DNA of 64,000 nucleotides from a virus: positions 1 through 64,000 of the IMG/VR virus record IMGVR_UViG_3300046002_001345; one strand, written 5' to 3'. Below, in pieces: positions 7,362 to 16,000 of this stretch; position 1 is the stretch's first letter, and the number at the start of each line of letters is the position of its first letter. The notes beneath the pieces are model-generated. The model was not told the DNA's origin, searched no databases, and saw nothing but the letters and a program-made list of their open reading frames with translations. The translations under genes were made by a program, and so were the position numbers.

Positions 7362-8014
7362 AAATATATAAAAACAAATACAAAGACCATTGGTTAAGCC
7401 CTTACACAATTTGTGAAAAGATTTGTTTTTGGCGCGAAATCGATTACGATGAGCCTTGGGTTGTACGTGTTAACAAAGTACTAAGCCCTGTATGCAACCT
7501 GTGGCGTAACTTCTTAGATATTGTAGATCCTAAGATTGATTATGTTAAGATCGACCAATGGGACACCTGGTCAATGGACAGTACACTAAGTCCTATCATC
7601 CTACCTATGCTTAAGCAACTTAAAGAAAGTAAGCATGGTGCACCATGGACAGACGACGAAGATGTACCGGCACGCTTACGTAGCACAACCAAAGCGGCAA
7701 TCAAAAGTAAAAAGAATTCATGGGATACTGACTGCAATCATTTCAAACGCTGGGATTGGATCATGTCTGAAATGATCTGGGCGTTTGAACAACTGTGTGA
7801 CGAAGACTCAGATGCACAGTTCCACACCGGTGAAACGGATATTGAATGGAAAGTAAGTGAAGAGGATGCTAATGGCAAACCTCTACTATGGGAAATGGCC
7901 AAGGGTCCTAAAGACACTCGCAAGTTTGACAAGAAAGGTTACATGAAACATCACGAACGTCTACGTAACGGTACACGCTTATTTGGCAAGTACTATCAAA
8001 ACCTTTGGGATTAA
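7358..8014 (+). CDS. Conserved phage hypothetical protein, 218 aa
   Basis: I choose the second ATG (7358) because GAGG lies at a better distance from it than from the ATG at 7352. The segment DQWDTWSMDSTLSPIILPML, followed by LKESKHGAP and DDEDVP, is a recurrent signature of an uncharacterised protein in T4-like aquatic phages. The sequence is soluble and rich in Trp, Lys and Asp. Its start overlaps the previous stop. Function unknown. Confidence 0.7.
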   Translation: MKIYKNKYKDHWLSPYTICEKICFWREIDYDEPWVVRVNKVLSPVCNLWRNFLDIVDPKIDYVKIDQWDTWSMDSTLSPIILPMLKQLKESKHGAPWTDDEDVPARLRSTTKAAIKSKKNSWDTDCNHFKRWDWIMSEMIWAFEQLCDEDSDAQFHTGETDIEWKVSEEDANGKPLLWEMAKGPKDTRKFDKKGYMKHHERLRNGTRLFGKYYQNLWD

Positions 8015-8024
8015 GGAGAATACT

Positions 8025-8186
8025 ATGGCATCACTTAAAGACTTAGTTAAGCAAGCACTAGAAAAGAAACAAGCAGAACAACACGGTGTTAACACAGATC
8101 TTACTGTTGATACTGGCAAAGGTGCACCTAAAGGTAAAGTAACATCAAATAAACCTGCTAAGAAATCAGCCGGAAGAGGACGTTAA
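8025..8186 (+). CDS. Small basic hypothetical protein, 53 aa
   Basis: The start at 8025 (MASLKDLVKQAL) has a strong AAGGAG ribosome site 7 bases upstream, which favours it over the in-frame upstream start at 7983. A helical N-terminus is followed by a disordered Lys/Gly-rich tail ending SAGRGR. Its stop overlaps the epimerase start (TAATG). Function unknown. Confidence 0.65.
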   Translation: MASLKDLVKQALEKKQAEQHGVNTDLTVDTGKGAPKGKVTSNKPAKKSAGRGR

Positions 8187-9151
8187 TGAAATACTTAATC
8201 ACAGGTGGTGCTGGCTTTATCGGGCACAATGTTGCACGTTTCTTAGAAGCCCAAGGACATGAATGTATTGTTGTAGATACATTTACTAACTACGGTTTTA
8301 TTCCTACTAACGAAATTACCTATCTATCTTCTAATAGACAAAAACGCTACATCAGCGAAACATATAAAGTTGACATACGTGATCAACAGAGATTGAACAG
8401 CCTGTTTGATACTAATCAACCAGATGTGATTATACATATGGCTAGCTTTCCTCGTCAGAAAGTAGTTGAACAAGATCCTGCACTAGCCAGTGAAGTAATG
8501 AGCACAGGTCTTATCAACTTATTAGAGTTAGGTAAAAAGCATAAGGTTAAGAAGTTTGTGTATATTAGTTCTAGTATGGTTTATGGTGATTTTACTACTG
8601 ACGTGACTGAATCAGCTCAATGTAATCCGCAAGGACAATACGGTATTATGAAGTATATGGGCGAGAAACTTGTAGAAGACTATAGTCGACGCGGTTGTTT
8701 CAATCACGTTATCATTCGCCCAAGTGCTGTATATGGTGAGTGGGACGTTGAGGATCGTGTGGTAAGTAAGTTTGTTACTAAAGCCATGCGTGGCGAAACA
8801 CTAAAAGTAAATGGTCCCGACGAAGTATTAGACTTTACCTATGTAGAAGATACTGCAATGGGCATTGTACTTGCTGCAACTAAAGATATCGCCAATGGTA
8901 ATATCTATAATATTACACGTAGTGAAGACCGTCAATGGACCCTTAAAGATGCTGCAGAACTTGCAGTTAAAATTGCAGGTCAAGGCACATTAGAAATAGC
9001 ACCCCGTGATTTAAGTTTCCCTAAGCGTGGTCGTTTAGATATTACACGTGCTGTAAAGGATTTAGGTTATAACCCGCAGGTTAATGTTGAAGAAGGATTC
9101 CGTAGATACTACGAATGGTATAATCAAAATCCTGTTCTTTGGCGCAAATAA
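8186..9151 (+). CDS. NAD-dependent sugar epimerase/dehydratase (extended SDR)
   Basis: This is a nucleotide-sugar epimerase or dehydratase of the extended short-chain dehydrogenase family. The Rossmann motif GGAGFIG (residues 7-13), the acidic cofactor-binding VVDT, an active-site SSSMVYG, the catalytic pair in YGIMK, and RPSAVYG in the substrate lobe are all present. Length is 321 residues. The exact sugar cannot be read from sequence; the UDP-glucose 4-epimerase or GDP-mannose dehydratase groups are the nearest relatives in outline. It ends base-to-base against the minus-strand sugar/radical SAM island and may supply a sugar precursor to it (inference). Confidence 0.85.
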   Translation: MKYLITGGAGFIGHNVARFLEAQGHECIVVDTFTNYGFIPTNEITYLSSNRQKRYISETYKVDIRDQQRLNSLFDTNQPDVIIHMASFPRQKVVEQDPALASEVMSTGLINLLELGKKHKVKKFVYISSSMVYGDFTTDVTESAQCNPQGQYGIMKYMGEKLVEDYSRRGCFNHVIIRPSAVYGEWDVEDRVVSKFVTKAMRGETLKVNGPDEVLDFTYVEDTAMGIVLAATKDIANGNIYNITRSEDRQWTLKDAAELAVKIAGQGTLEIAPRDLSFPKRGRLDITRAVKDLGYNPQVNVEEGFRRYYEWYNQNPVLWRK

Positions 9152-10459
9152 TTAATATTTAGAATTGTAATAATCTTTTAACCAGGTCCAATCGTAGGTT
9201 AACATTAACTTATCATAATTGCCATCGACTTGTTCGTAGTATTCTTTGGCATCTTTAGACCCTAAGATGCTCCATTCTGCGTTTAACCCTTCTGCTTCAT
9301 TTAGCCAAGTATCTAAACGGTATTGACTTTCTATACTGTTAGTTTTCTTAACGTCATCAATTAACTTAATAACTTCTCTAAAAGCAGTACGCCAGGTCAT
9401 TAAGGGATCTGAATTGTAATACGCAGTACCGCTGGATATAGGAACTACTTCGTGTGGTTGACTTAGAGTAAAATCAAGATCTGTAGTTTCAGTTGCTAAT
9501 ACCAATCGCTTATTATACGCAACCATGGCCATATGCCCGTATCGTAATCCATTTAGCGGATTATCAGCATAAAAAATATAATGTTTAGGCTCTTGTAAAT
9601 AGTCAGGTTGCCAAGACCAATCAAACTCCGGATTAACTTTAAGTTTAGCTGGTACTTTAAAGAACCATTCCGTATCACTCATCTCTGCAGCAACTTTGAA
9701 TGCGTTGTCTCTACCATTGATATTCTGCACACGTTTAACCTTCTGGTTAGAGGAGGTAGATAAGTGTTCATATAGCTGATCAGCATTTGTCTCACCGTTG
9801 CTGATATAGATAATATCAAGATTTTTATCGCCTAAAAACCAGTCTTTTTGCTTCAAAACATACGGATAATCATAGATTTGATGCTTTAAATGTGCGGAAA
9901 TTTCACGGGGTACTAACGATACGCTGTTTGCTCTGTTAAAGGTGTGTACACTTCGGTCTCGCCATAATATAGGCGCAAAGTTTATAGTAGTATCTATATC
10001 ACGTTTGAACAGTACATATGGTGTGTCGAACTTAGTAGCCTTAACTACGTCTATTAGATCATCGCCGGTATACGTTACAGTAGGGGGAGTTAAGCGTGAT
10101 ACCCCTGGGTAATGCCAATTAACTTCCTTATACCATTCTAATAAAGGTATGTCCTTTTGTTGCTCAAACTCACTCACGTTAACTAAGAATGTGTCACCAA
10201 ACTTTTCGTGATCGCTGTGCCAGCAGTGTAGTTGATAGGCTTCCCATGGAACAGGCTTATAGTCAAAATCAAAATTACTGTAGTCACAAACACTTGATAT
10301 CACCCAAGCGTAAGGGGTTCTACAACGTGAAATACAGCGTTTTAACGTGTCTAAGTGATTATCGTAGTATCTTACCACACGAGCATGCGGAAAGCGTAGT
10401 ACAAGGTCTTGTACATTAGCGTCATTGCCGCCCATGTCCATGATGAAGATATCAAACAT
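9152..10459 (-). CDS. Glycosyltransferase-like protein with tandem degenerate GT-A-like modules, 435 aa
   Basis: Two copies of a GT-A-like half-domain can be lined up by eye, about residues 1-90 and 215-300: hydrophobic strand, Asn/Asp-rich turn, RV, Ala-rich helix, then a strand where a DxD metal site would sit. The related protein at 25833-26732 has IDGDN there; both copies here do not (SSVCDYS and KVPAKLK). Later segments PLNGLRYGH and MTWRTAFREV also match that paralogue. It may be catalytically altered or bind sugars only. It is the last gene of the island and overlaps dCMP deaminase by 8 bases. Confidence 0.55.
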   Translation of the reverse strand: MFDIFIMDMGGNDANVQDLVLRFPHARVVRYYDNHLDTLKRCISRCRTPYAWVISSVCDYSNFDFDYKPVPWEAYQLHCWHSDHEKFGDTFLVNVSEFEQQKDIPLLEWYKEVNWHYPGVSRLTPPTVTYTGDDLIDVVKATKFDTPYVLFKRDIDTTINFAPILWRDRSVHTFNRANSVSLVPREISAHLKHQIYDYPYVLKQKDWFLGDKNLDIIYISNGETNADQLYEHLSTSSNQKVKRVQNINGRDNAFKVAAEMSDTEWFFKVPAKLKVNPEFDWSWQPDYLQEPKHYIFYADNPLNGLRYGHMAMVAYNKRLVLATETTDLDFTLSQPHEVVPISSGTAYYNSDPLMTWRTAFREVIKLIDDVKKTNSIESQYRLDTWLNEAEGLNAEWSILGSKDAKEYYEQVDGNYDKLMLTYDWTWLKDYYNSKY

Positions 10460-10874
10460 CTAGTTGTTCTACTTGGATGCCGGAATTACGAAGAAAAGTG
10501 ATCCCACTATCATCCCTGTAATTAATTGCGTAGTAGACATGCTTAATACCTGATTGATAAATGAGTTTGGCGCAATCGAGGCAAGGACTATGTGTAACAA
10601 ATAAAGTTGCATCGAGGCCAGACTCACTACTCCTAGCGAGTTTCGCAATAGCGTTCGTTTCTGCATGTAATACCTCCGGTTTAGTTTTAATAGTTCCATC
10701 TTCTAATTCAAGTTCACAATTGTTATCCCACCCTGCTGGCATCCCATTGTAACCAATTGATATAATTCTGTCATCTTTGACAATAAGGGCTCCCACTTTA
10801 AGTCTACGTGCTGTGCTTAAATTACTGTAGATGTGTGCGGCCCGCATGTGTGCTGTTTGATACTTAGGCTTCAT
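10452..10874 (-). CDS. cd: dCMP deaminase
   Basis: The enzyme deaminates dCMP to dUMP, feeding the thymidylate synthase encoded at 6206. The zinc-site motifs are HAETNA (His70, catalytic Glu72) and PCLDC (Cys98, Cys101), numbered from the chosen start. That start is the ATG at 10874 (MKPKYQTAHM), which has an AGGAA ribosome site about 9 bases upstream; an in-frame start at 10901 would add nine residues lying inside the upstream gene. Length is 140 residues. It lies at the far end of the sugar/radical SAM island, so its position may be incidental. Confidence 0.92.
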   Translation of the reverse strand: MKPKYQTAHMRAAHIYSNLSTARRLKVGALIVKDDRIISIGYNGMPAGWDNNCELELEDGTIKTKPEVLHAETNAIAKLARSSESGLDATLFVTHSPCLDCAKLIYQSGIKHVYYAINYRDDSGITFLRNSGIQVEQLDV

Positions 10875-11301
10875 TATAATAATTCCTAAATTGATCTGCA
10901 ATTACCCGAGTCCAGGGCATTGCGTCTAATTCTCTTATGTGATAATTGTAATGAGTAGGGGCTTCAAATATCTTATTAGTATCTGCATACCGACTTGTTG
11001 TAATTGTGTCCATCCAAACTACAATATCCGGGTTAAAGATATTTCTAAGTTTATGTGTAGGACAAACAAAGTCTGCTACTACAATGTTATTCATAGTCTC
11101 TGCATTGCGAGCAAACCTGGCCATACGTTCTGCTTGTCGAATTCGCCCTTCTTCTGAAAAGTCCCAATCGTTAAATGCTTCACGCATCCGATCAGCATTA
11201 AACCACTCAACACTACGACCAACTGCTTTGATATCTTCTACTAGTTTTTTTGCAAAGGTACTTTTACCACTGCCAGGTAATCCCATTACTAGAATTCTCA
11301 T
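10864..11301 (-). CDS. P-loop kinase, adenylylsulfate-kinase-like
   Basis: The N-terminus has a classic Walker A loop (GLPGSGKST, residues 7-15). FNADRMREAFNDWDFSEEGR followed by an Arg-rich helix matches the substrate-binding part of APS kinase (CysC family), as do IVVWMDTI and NKIFEAP in the C-terminal half. CysC makes PAPS, the donor for sulfation. At 145 residues it is shorter than bacterial CysC, and no sulfotransferase is obvious nearby, so a different small kinase substrate is possible. It overlaps neighbours on both sides. Confidence 0.65.
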   Translation of the reverse strand: MRILVMGLPGSGKSTFAKKLVEDIKAVGRSVEWFNADRMREAFNDWDFSEEGRIRQAERMARFARNAETMNNIVVADFVCPTHKLRNIFNPDIVVWMDTITTSRYADTNKIFEAPTHYNYHIRELDAMPWTRVIADQFRNYYNEA

Positions 11302-12110
11302 TTGAAGTCCTTGTCTTTATATTTGTCCCAATACTCTTTTGGATTAGTATATTTTAACATAAAATCTTCAGGATTGCAATATTGCAGATTAAAATCATAT
11401 GCTAGTTGCCTATGCCAATCAATGCCAAAATGTGCACCGTCACGAGCTTTAGTCCATGCCACTGTATTATATACAGTACGCACTGTATCATCCCAGTTAA
11501 TGCTTAATAATTTAAACTTATAAACTTCCTGTAGTAGCTGTAAGATTGTTTTATTTTTTGTTTGATTGTTATAGGCCGTATTATCTTCGTATTGTAGATT
11601 ATCCTCTTCCATAGTCCATGCACCATTAAACACAGCACCGTTCTCGTATGTTTCAAATCTAAATAGACTTGGCCACATGACTGCTACAATTGAAGGTTTA
11701 ATAATAGGAATTAGGTTAACTGCCAATCTGGCCACAGTATCAGCGCCGGCGCCACCCAGTCCTGCATTGTAAACACTATAATCAGGAAAATAATCACGAC
11801 CAAATTGTTCCGGCCAATTATCCTGTTGTGGAACTCCTACTCCAACAGTATGACTACAGCCGAACGTAAGAATTATAGGATTCATTCCATTGAGATCAAA
11901 TTCGCAACTTCTGAAACCGTGTGAATTATATTTGTAGGTAAAACTATCAGCACGCCAATTTGGATGTCCTTGGTGTCTAGTCCCTTGTATATTATTAAAT
12001 CGTTCTTCACTGTCTAAATCAGACAGGCTAAACGCCATCTCTTGATCACGGGGGTATGTGCCAAGATCTAATGTACTACCTAAAGCCCAGTAATTATTTT
12101 GAGTTGTCAT
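11298..12110 (-). CDS. SGNH-type hydrolase, 270 aa
   Basis: The block I motif is LTFGCSHTVGVG with the nucleophile at about Ser86. The Gly and Asn of the oxyanion hole may lie in NAGLGGAGADT, and the C-terminal DGAHFGIDWH supplies Asp and His. An N-terminal extension of about 75 residues (with SFTYKYNSHGFRS) is longer than in the other hydrolases of this island. It is coupled to its neighbours by short overlaps. Likely an esterase or acyl-transfer enzyme acting on a glycan; the substrate is unknown. Confidence 0.65.
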   Translation of the reverse strand: MTTQNNYWALGSTLDLGTYPRDQEMAFSLSDLDSEERFNNIQGTRHQGHPNWRADSFTYKYNSHGFRSCEFDLNGMNPIILTFGCSHTVGVGVPQQDNWPEQFGRDYFPDYSVYNAGLGGAGADTVARLAVNLIPIIKPSIVAVMWPSLFRFETYENGAVFNGAWTMEEDNLQYEDNTAYNNQTKNKTILQLLQEVYKFKLLSINWDDTVRTVYNTVAWTKARDGAHFGIDWHRQLAYDFNLQYCNPEDFMLKYTNPKEYWDKYKDKDFK

Positions 12111-13017
12111 TTTTAATTTTGCGCTTTAACACGTTTTCTTTTGATTGAGGGAACCAATGTATATTTTGCTCACGTCCGTTCGGACATACATCACATTCGG
12201 GTATTGGTTGAGCTTCAGTACGTTCAAAATAATCTATATCTTCTTGGGTTGCAGTTTTTAAATCGATCGGTTTATAATTTAAATATTTTTGCCAGTCCGG
12301 GTCATCTAACTGATTAGTTTCTGTTAGTACTTTAGGCAATGCTAATAACCTAGGGCATTTGTATAGTTTACTGTCTATGGCCGCCGCACAAAACGGACTA
12401 ATACATCCTATCTTAAAGGAACCATCTGGGTCGTTAGTAGCAAAAGGTTTTATTTTACCACCGACCATTTTAAACTGTGCTTTAAATCCGTGTTCATGAA
12501 ACGTATGCAACATAAAATCAATCTTATTATCAGGAATATCATAATGCATATCATGTATCTTGTGTATACGGGGATGACTTAAAAAATATTTTAAATTTTC
12601 ATAATATTTTTGTGCTTCTTTACTATCTGCAAATCCTGCCAAATGATCATCAATTGATAAACGTATATTACCCACTTCTAAAAATAAATCAACGATGTCG
12701 TCTCTAAATTTGTGTATCAGTAATGCATTTGTACTAATATTAATAATTGAATTTGGAAAAAGTTTTCTAACATGCCGTGCCATAGGTACTACTTTTTCAT
12801 GCCAATACAGTGTAGGTTCACCGCCGACTAATGTAATCATATTAGTAACATCGTCGACATAGTTAGCAAAATTAGAAATAGTTTCTAAAATACTTTCTAT
12901 ACTTGGGTCGTAGTCTTTATGAAAAATAATGTCCGAACCACTATTGCACCCCTTACAGGCCAGGTTGCATTTAAACCCATAATAAAAATTCATTATTTGA
13001 AGTTTAATTTTTTTCAT
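12094..13017 (-). CDS. Radical SAM protein with C-terminal SPASM/twitch-like cysteines, 307 aa
   Basis: The SAM-binding [4Fe-4S] motif CNLACKGC (Cys17, 21, 24) lies near the N-terminus, and GGEP (65-68) is the SAM amino-group contact. Downstream cysteines 205, 210, 221, 275 and 278 (including KCP and ECDVCP) look like an auxiliary cluster of the SPASM or twitch kind, here at the C-terminus. It differs from the other five radical SAM proteins of the island, whose extra cysteines precede the core. It overlaps the carbamoyltransferase by four bases (ATGA). Substrate unknown. Confidence 0.85.
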   Translation of the reverse strand: MKKIKLQIMNFYYGFKCNLACKGCNSGSDIIFHKDYDPSIESILETISNFANYVDDVTNMITLVGGEPTLYWHEKVVPMARHVRKLFPNSIINISTNALLIHKFRDDIVDLFLEVGNIRLSIDDHLAGFADSKEAQKYYENLKYFLSHPRIHKIHDMHYDIPDNKIDFMLHTFHEHGFKAQFKMVGGKIKPFATNDPDGSFKIGCISPFCAAAIDSKLYKCPRLLALPKVLTETNQLDDPDWQKYLNYKPIDLKTATQEDIDYFERTEAQPIPECDVCPNGREQNIHWFPQSKENVLKRKIKNDNSK

Positions 13018-14510
13018 GAGCAGACTTTAACCCCGTATAACTGTTCAAATCGATCTGCGTCTGCACGATCGTTAACCATTGGTTCGCCACGGATGTTTAA
13101 ACTAGTATTAAGTAGCATAGGACACCCCGTCCACGTAAACCACTGCTCTAAGAGTTGTCTAATTCCTGAGCCATCATTTGGCACAGTTTGTACTCGACTT
13201 GTTCCGTCAACATGTACAATAGCAGGAAACAGATCAGGATGCTTACAGCGAGCTACGGTCTGCATATAAGGGCTACGATCCCACCCAACAGGCATATCGA
13301 AGTATTCGTGTACTAGCTCTTCGAGTATAACTGGTGCAAATGGTCTAAACTTTTGTCTACGTTTAATTTCATTTACAGTATCCTTGATCTCGGGTCCTCT
13401 AGGGTCTGCTAATAAACTACGATTACCAAGGGCTCGCGGACCAAATTCAGCCCGCCCACTCGCCACGCCACAAATCTTATTTGTGGTTAACTCGGAAATG
13501 ATACTTTTAGTAGGGTAAGGACCACCAATATCGTAGCCAAGGAAAGCGTCTTTCCAAACCAATCTTCTGCCCACTGCCATTGCAGCCGCGCCAAGGCTAG
13601 ACCCAGCATCGCCGGGATTAGGCATAATCCAAATGTTATCAAAGTATCCCCCTAATATTTTATTTGCACTACAGTTAAGTGCTACACCACCACAATAGAC
13701 TAAATTACTGTTTGGTGCTAAGTCGCTGGCCTTCATCATAATTGTTGCTATTAAATCTTCTGTAAGTTCTTGTGCAGCTCTGGCAGTGTCTTCATCTGAC
13801 CAGTTACCTTTGATTTTGCCCGGTAGGCCAATGTGTAGGTTATGTTTAAAGATCATTGCTACTTCATCTTCTATTAGACTAGCTTTAAGATTATCTGCCT
13901 GAAACCAATTTGGTGCTCTGCCCCATCCAGCCATACCCATCAAGATATATTCTTCATCTAGAGGTTTAAGCCCCACACTTTTAGTAAACGCACTGTACAT
14001 CAATCCAATACTGTGTGGGTATTTTTGTCCCCAAACTTTATTGTACTGTGCATAGCCTTGTTCGTCGTAGTGTGCTGACCAAATACTAATAGTATCCCAT
14101 TCACCAATGGCATCAATGACTACCACAGTGGCTGTGTCAAAGGTACTTGTTTGAAATCCCGCTGCCGCATGACTAAGGTGATGATTATATGATTTAATAG
14201 GTAGCTTATGTAGGTTAAAATCAGGTAGCTGTTCTTTTATTAATCCCTTAACAGTCCACGGAGTTTTAAGTTCACTATACTGGCCAGCATACAGTTGACG
14301 AGTCTTTTTAACCCACGGACGCTCATAGTAGGCAATACTGTCTATAGGGCCGTACTTAAGTGCGTCTTTAATCAGTTTAGGATGTAAGTTACTGTCGTGT
14401 TTACGTTTGCTGTAGCGTTCGCTATGCCCAGCAAATAAGATCTGACCTTGGTCGTTGATTAATGTTACAGCGGCATCATGGAAGCCGGCCGATATACCTA
14501 AGATGTTCAT
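13014..14510 (-). CDS. Carbamoyltransferase (NodU/CmcH family)
   Basis: Enzymes of this family transfer a carbamoyl group from carbamoyl phosphate, through carbamoyl-AMP, to hydroxyls of sugars or natural products. The N-terminal Kae1-like half begins GISAGFHDAAV and carries the metal-binding NHHLSHAAAGF; VVIDAIGEWD, CGGVALNCSAN, GDAGSSLGAA, EFGPRALGNRS and the C-terminal block KFRPFAPVI follow in the usual order. Length of 498 residues is slightly short of typical. It sits among radical SAM, SGNH and glycosyltransferase genes, so a carbamoylated sugar is the likely product. Confidence 0.9.
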   Translation of the reverse strand: MNILGISAGFHDAAVTLINDQGQILFAGHSERYSKRKHDSNLHPKLIKDALKYGPIDSIAYYERPWVKKTRQLYAGQYSELKTPWTVKGLIKEQLPDFNLHKLPIKSYNHHLSHAAAGFQTSTFDTATVVVIDAIGEWDTISIWSAHYDEQGYAQYNKVWGQKYPHSIGLMYSAFTKSVGLKPLDEEYILMGMAGWGRAPNWFQADNLKASLIEDEVAMIFKHNLHIGLPGKIKGNWSDEDTARAAQELTEDLIATIMMKASDLAPNSNLVYCGGVALNCSANKILGGYFDNIWIMPNPGDAGSSLGAAAMAVGRRLVWKDAFLGYDIGGPYPTKSIISELTTNKICGVASGRAEFGPRALGNRSLLADPRGPEIKDTVNEIKRRQKFRPFAPVILEELVHEYFDMPVGWDRSPYMQTVARCKHPDLFPAIVHVDGTSRVQTVPNDGSGIRQLLEQWFTWTGCPMLLNTSLNIRGEPMVNDRADADRFEQLYGVKVCS

Positions 14511-15267
14511 ATATTAAATTTGCTGCCTCAATGTGTGCTTCTTCTCGCGGATGTGTTGTTGCGAAAGGAAACTTATTATCCTTTGCCCAAGTATAAAATC
14601 CTTTATGGCCAGAGAACCAATACCAATTATTTAAATTAAGTTGTTGCTGTAATGTTTTAATGCTAATATCATCTAGATGTTTATTAACATTATCTATTAG
14701 ACACTCGTCTACTCCCAAAAACAAATAAGGTATATTACGTAATTCTAAATATTGTTGTAGTAGCACAATATCTAATAGACTATGGTAAACTTCCCAATAC
14801 TCGTATCCGCCAATCTTACTGTAAAATACACGAGCAAAATCACTTATACCCAATGTTTGTTCACGCTGTAATTTATCTAGATGGTGTTGAAATACTATAG
14901 GATTATCTATTTGAAAATCTTTTTTAATAGTTTTTTCTGCATTATCCGAAACACTCCAAGGACTGATCTGTTCCCAACTACTATTAAAATTAAATTCGTA
15001 TCTGCCAGGGAAACTCCAGGTAACTATTACTTGCTCAATATCGAGATATTGATCGCATGTATTCATTACACTGCGCCTAATTGCACTGTTACTGTATCCA
15101 GGTTCTGCAGCGCACACATACTCTAATCCCATATCTCTGGCTATTAATGCTGTGTAAGTATGTTGACTGGGCACTTCTTTAGGTGGTGCAGTATCGCTTA
15201 AGATAAAACAATCAGCAAGCTCGCTACCGTAAGTGAAACTATCGCCACCGGCTATCAGACATCCCAT
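14476..15267 (-). CDS. SGNH-type hydrolase, 263 aa
   Basis: Block I is AGGDSFTYGSEL with the nucleophile Ser10, followed by the conserved AAEPGYSNSAIRR. The C-terminal Asp/His block is altered: THPREEAHIEAA offers His but no clear adjacent Asp. It is coupled to the hydrolase upstream (ATG inside the last codons) and overlaps the carbamoyltransferase by 35 bases. It is related to the adjacent 214-aa hydrolase. A role in deacylating or acylating the same glycan as the carbamoyltransferase is an inference. Confidence 0.7.
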   Translation of the reverse strand: MGCLIAGGDSFTYGSELADCFILSDTAPPKEVPSQHTYTALIARDMGLEYVCAAEPGYSNSAIRRSVMNTCDQYLDIEQVIVTWSFPGRYEFNFNSSWEQISPWSVSDNAEKTIKKDFQIDNPIVFQHHLDKLQREQTLGISDFARVFYSKIGGYEYWEVYHSLLDIVLLQQYLELRNIPYLFLGVDECLIDNVNKHLDDISIKTLQQQLNLNNWYWFSGHKGFYTWAKDNKFPFATTHPREEAHIEAANLIYEHLRYIGRLP

Positions 15268-15899
15268 CCCAATCCCTTCATATGGTTGTAAACTTTGTCT
15301 GCTACCATTTCATGACCACGATCTAAGAAATGTTTACGAGGACCTATTTCACTACCGTAGGTCCATTCCATCATAGTGTCAACCGGCCAACCTACATAAA
15401 ATCTACCGTCAATTTGATCTAATAAATCTTTGTTGACTTCGGCGGTACGATTGTTTACTTGGTGATTGCCAAAACTATCTAGCATCAAATATGGTTTATT
15501 ATTGGCCTTAAAGAAGTTTTGTATTAGAATAATGTTTAGCAAATATTGTCTATACAAATAGTCATCATTATGATGGCGACTAAAATAATCAATTATTTCC
15601 CAGCGCCAGTCGGCCCACCCTCTATGTGGCAAATGGCCACCGCCCGGCCATAAGTCGTAGAATCCGGCTTCGTCGGCCATTTCAATACGTGCAAAATGAC
15701 TCCAGGCAATGATAGCCATGTCGTAATTATTAACCTGCTCTACACAATGTCTAACCATACGAGTGTTGCCGCTACCGGGTTTGGCTAGATTGGTAACTTC
15801 ATAACCTAACTTAGTGCCTAAAAGAAAAGGCCAGGCGTTGTTTAAATCGCTTAGTTCTTCACCGTATGTAAAACTGTCACCTACTGTAAGTAATTGCAT
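15255..15899 (-). CDS. SGNH-type hydrolase, 214 aa
   Basis: The family block I GDSFTYGEEL (Ser9), the Gly in LAKPGSGNTRM, and the C-terminal LDRGHEMVADKV with Asp and His are visible. An aromatic-rich middle (FYDLWPGGGHLPHRGWADWR) may line a sugar site. It is adjacent to and resembles the hydrolase at 14476-15267, suggesting tandem duplication. Its ATG overlaps the stop of the 33-aa gene (TAATG). Confidence 0.75.
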   Translation of the reverse strand: MQLLTVGDSFTYGEELSDLNNAWPFLLGTKLGYEVTNLAKPGSGNTRMVRHCVEQVNNYDMAIIAWSHFARIEMADEAGFYDLWPGGGHLPHRGWADWRWEIIDYFSRHHNDDYLYRQYLLNIILIQNFFKANNKPYLMLDSFGNHQVNNRTAEVNKDLLDQIDGRFYVGWPVDTMMEWTYGSEIGPRKHFLDRGHEMVADKVYNHMKGLGWDV

Positions 15900-16000
15900 T
15901 ATTTGTAAATAAATGGATCTCTTTTACGCAATTCTTTCAACTTCTTACGATATGCTATTTCTAACTTGATACGATTAATAATGTTTTTTAACCAATTCAT
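15899..16000 (-). CDS. Very small basic protein, 33 aa
   Basis: A 34-codon frame with a strong AAGGAG ribosome site 8 bases before the ATG fills what would otherwise be a gap. It overlaps the upstream hydrolase by 26 bases, and its stop overlaps the next start (TAATG). The product is a single amphipathic, Lys/Arg-rich helix ending KRDPFIYK. I recall very similar tiny proteins in T4-like aquatic phages. Function unknown; perhaps a nucleic-acid or membrane-surface binder. Confidence 0.7.
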   Translation of the reverse strand: MNWLKNIINRIKLEIAYRKKLKELRKRDPFIYK

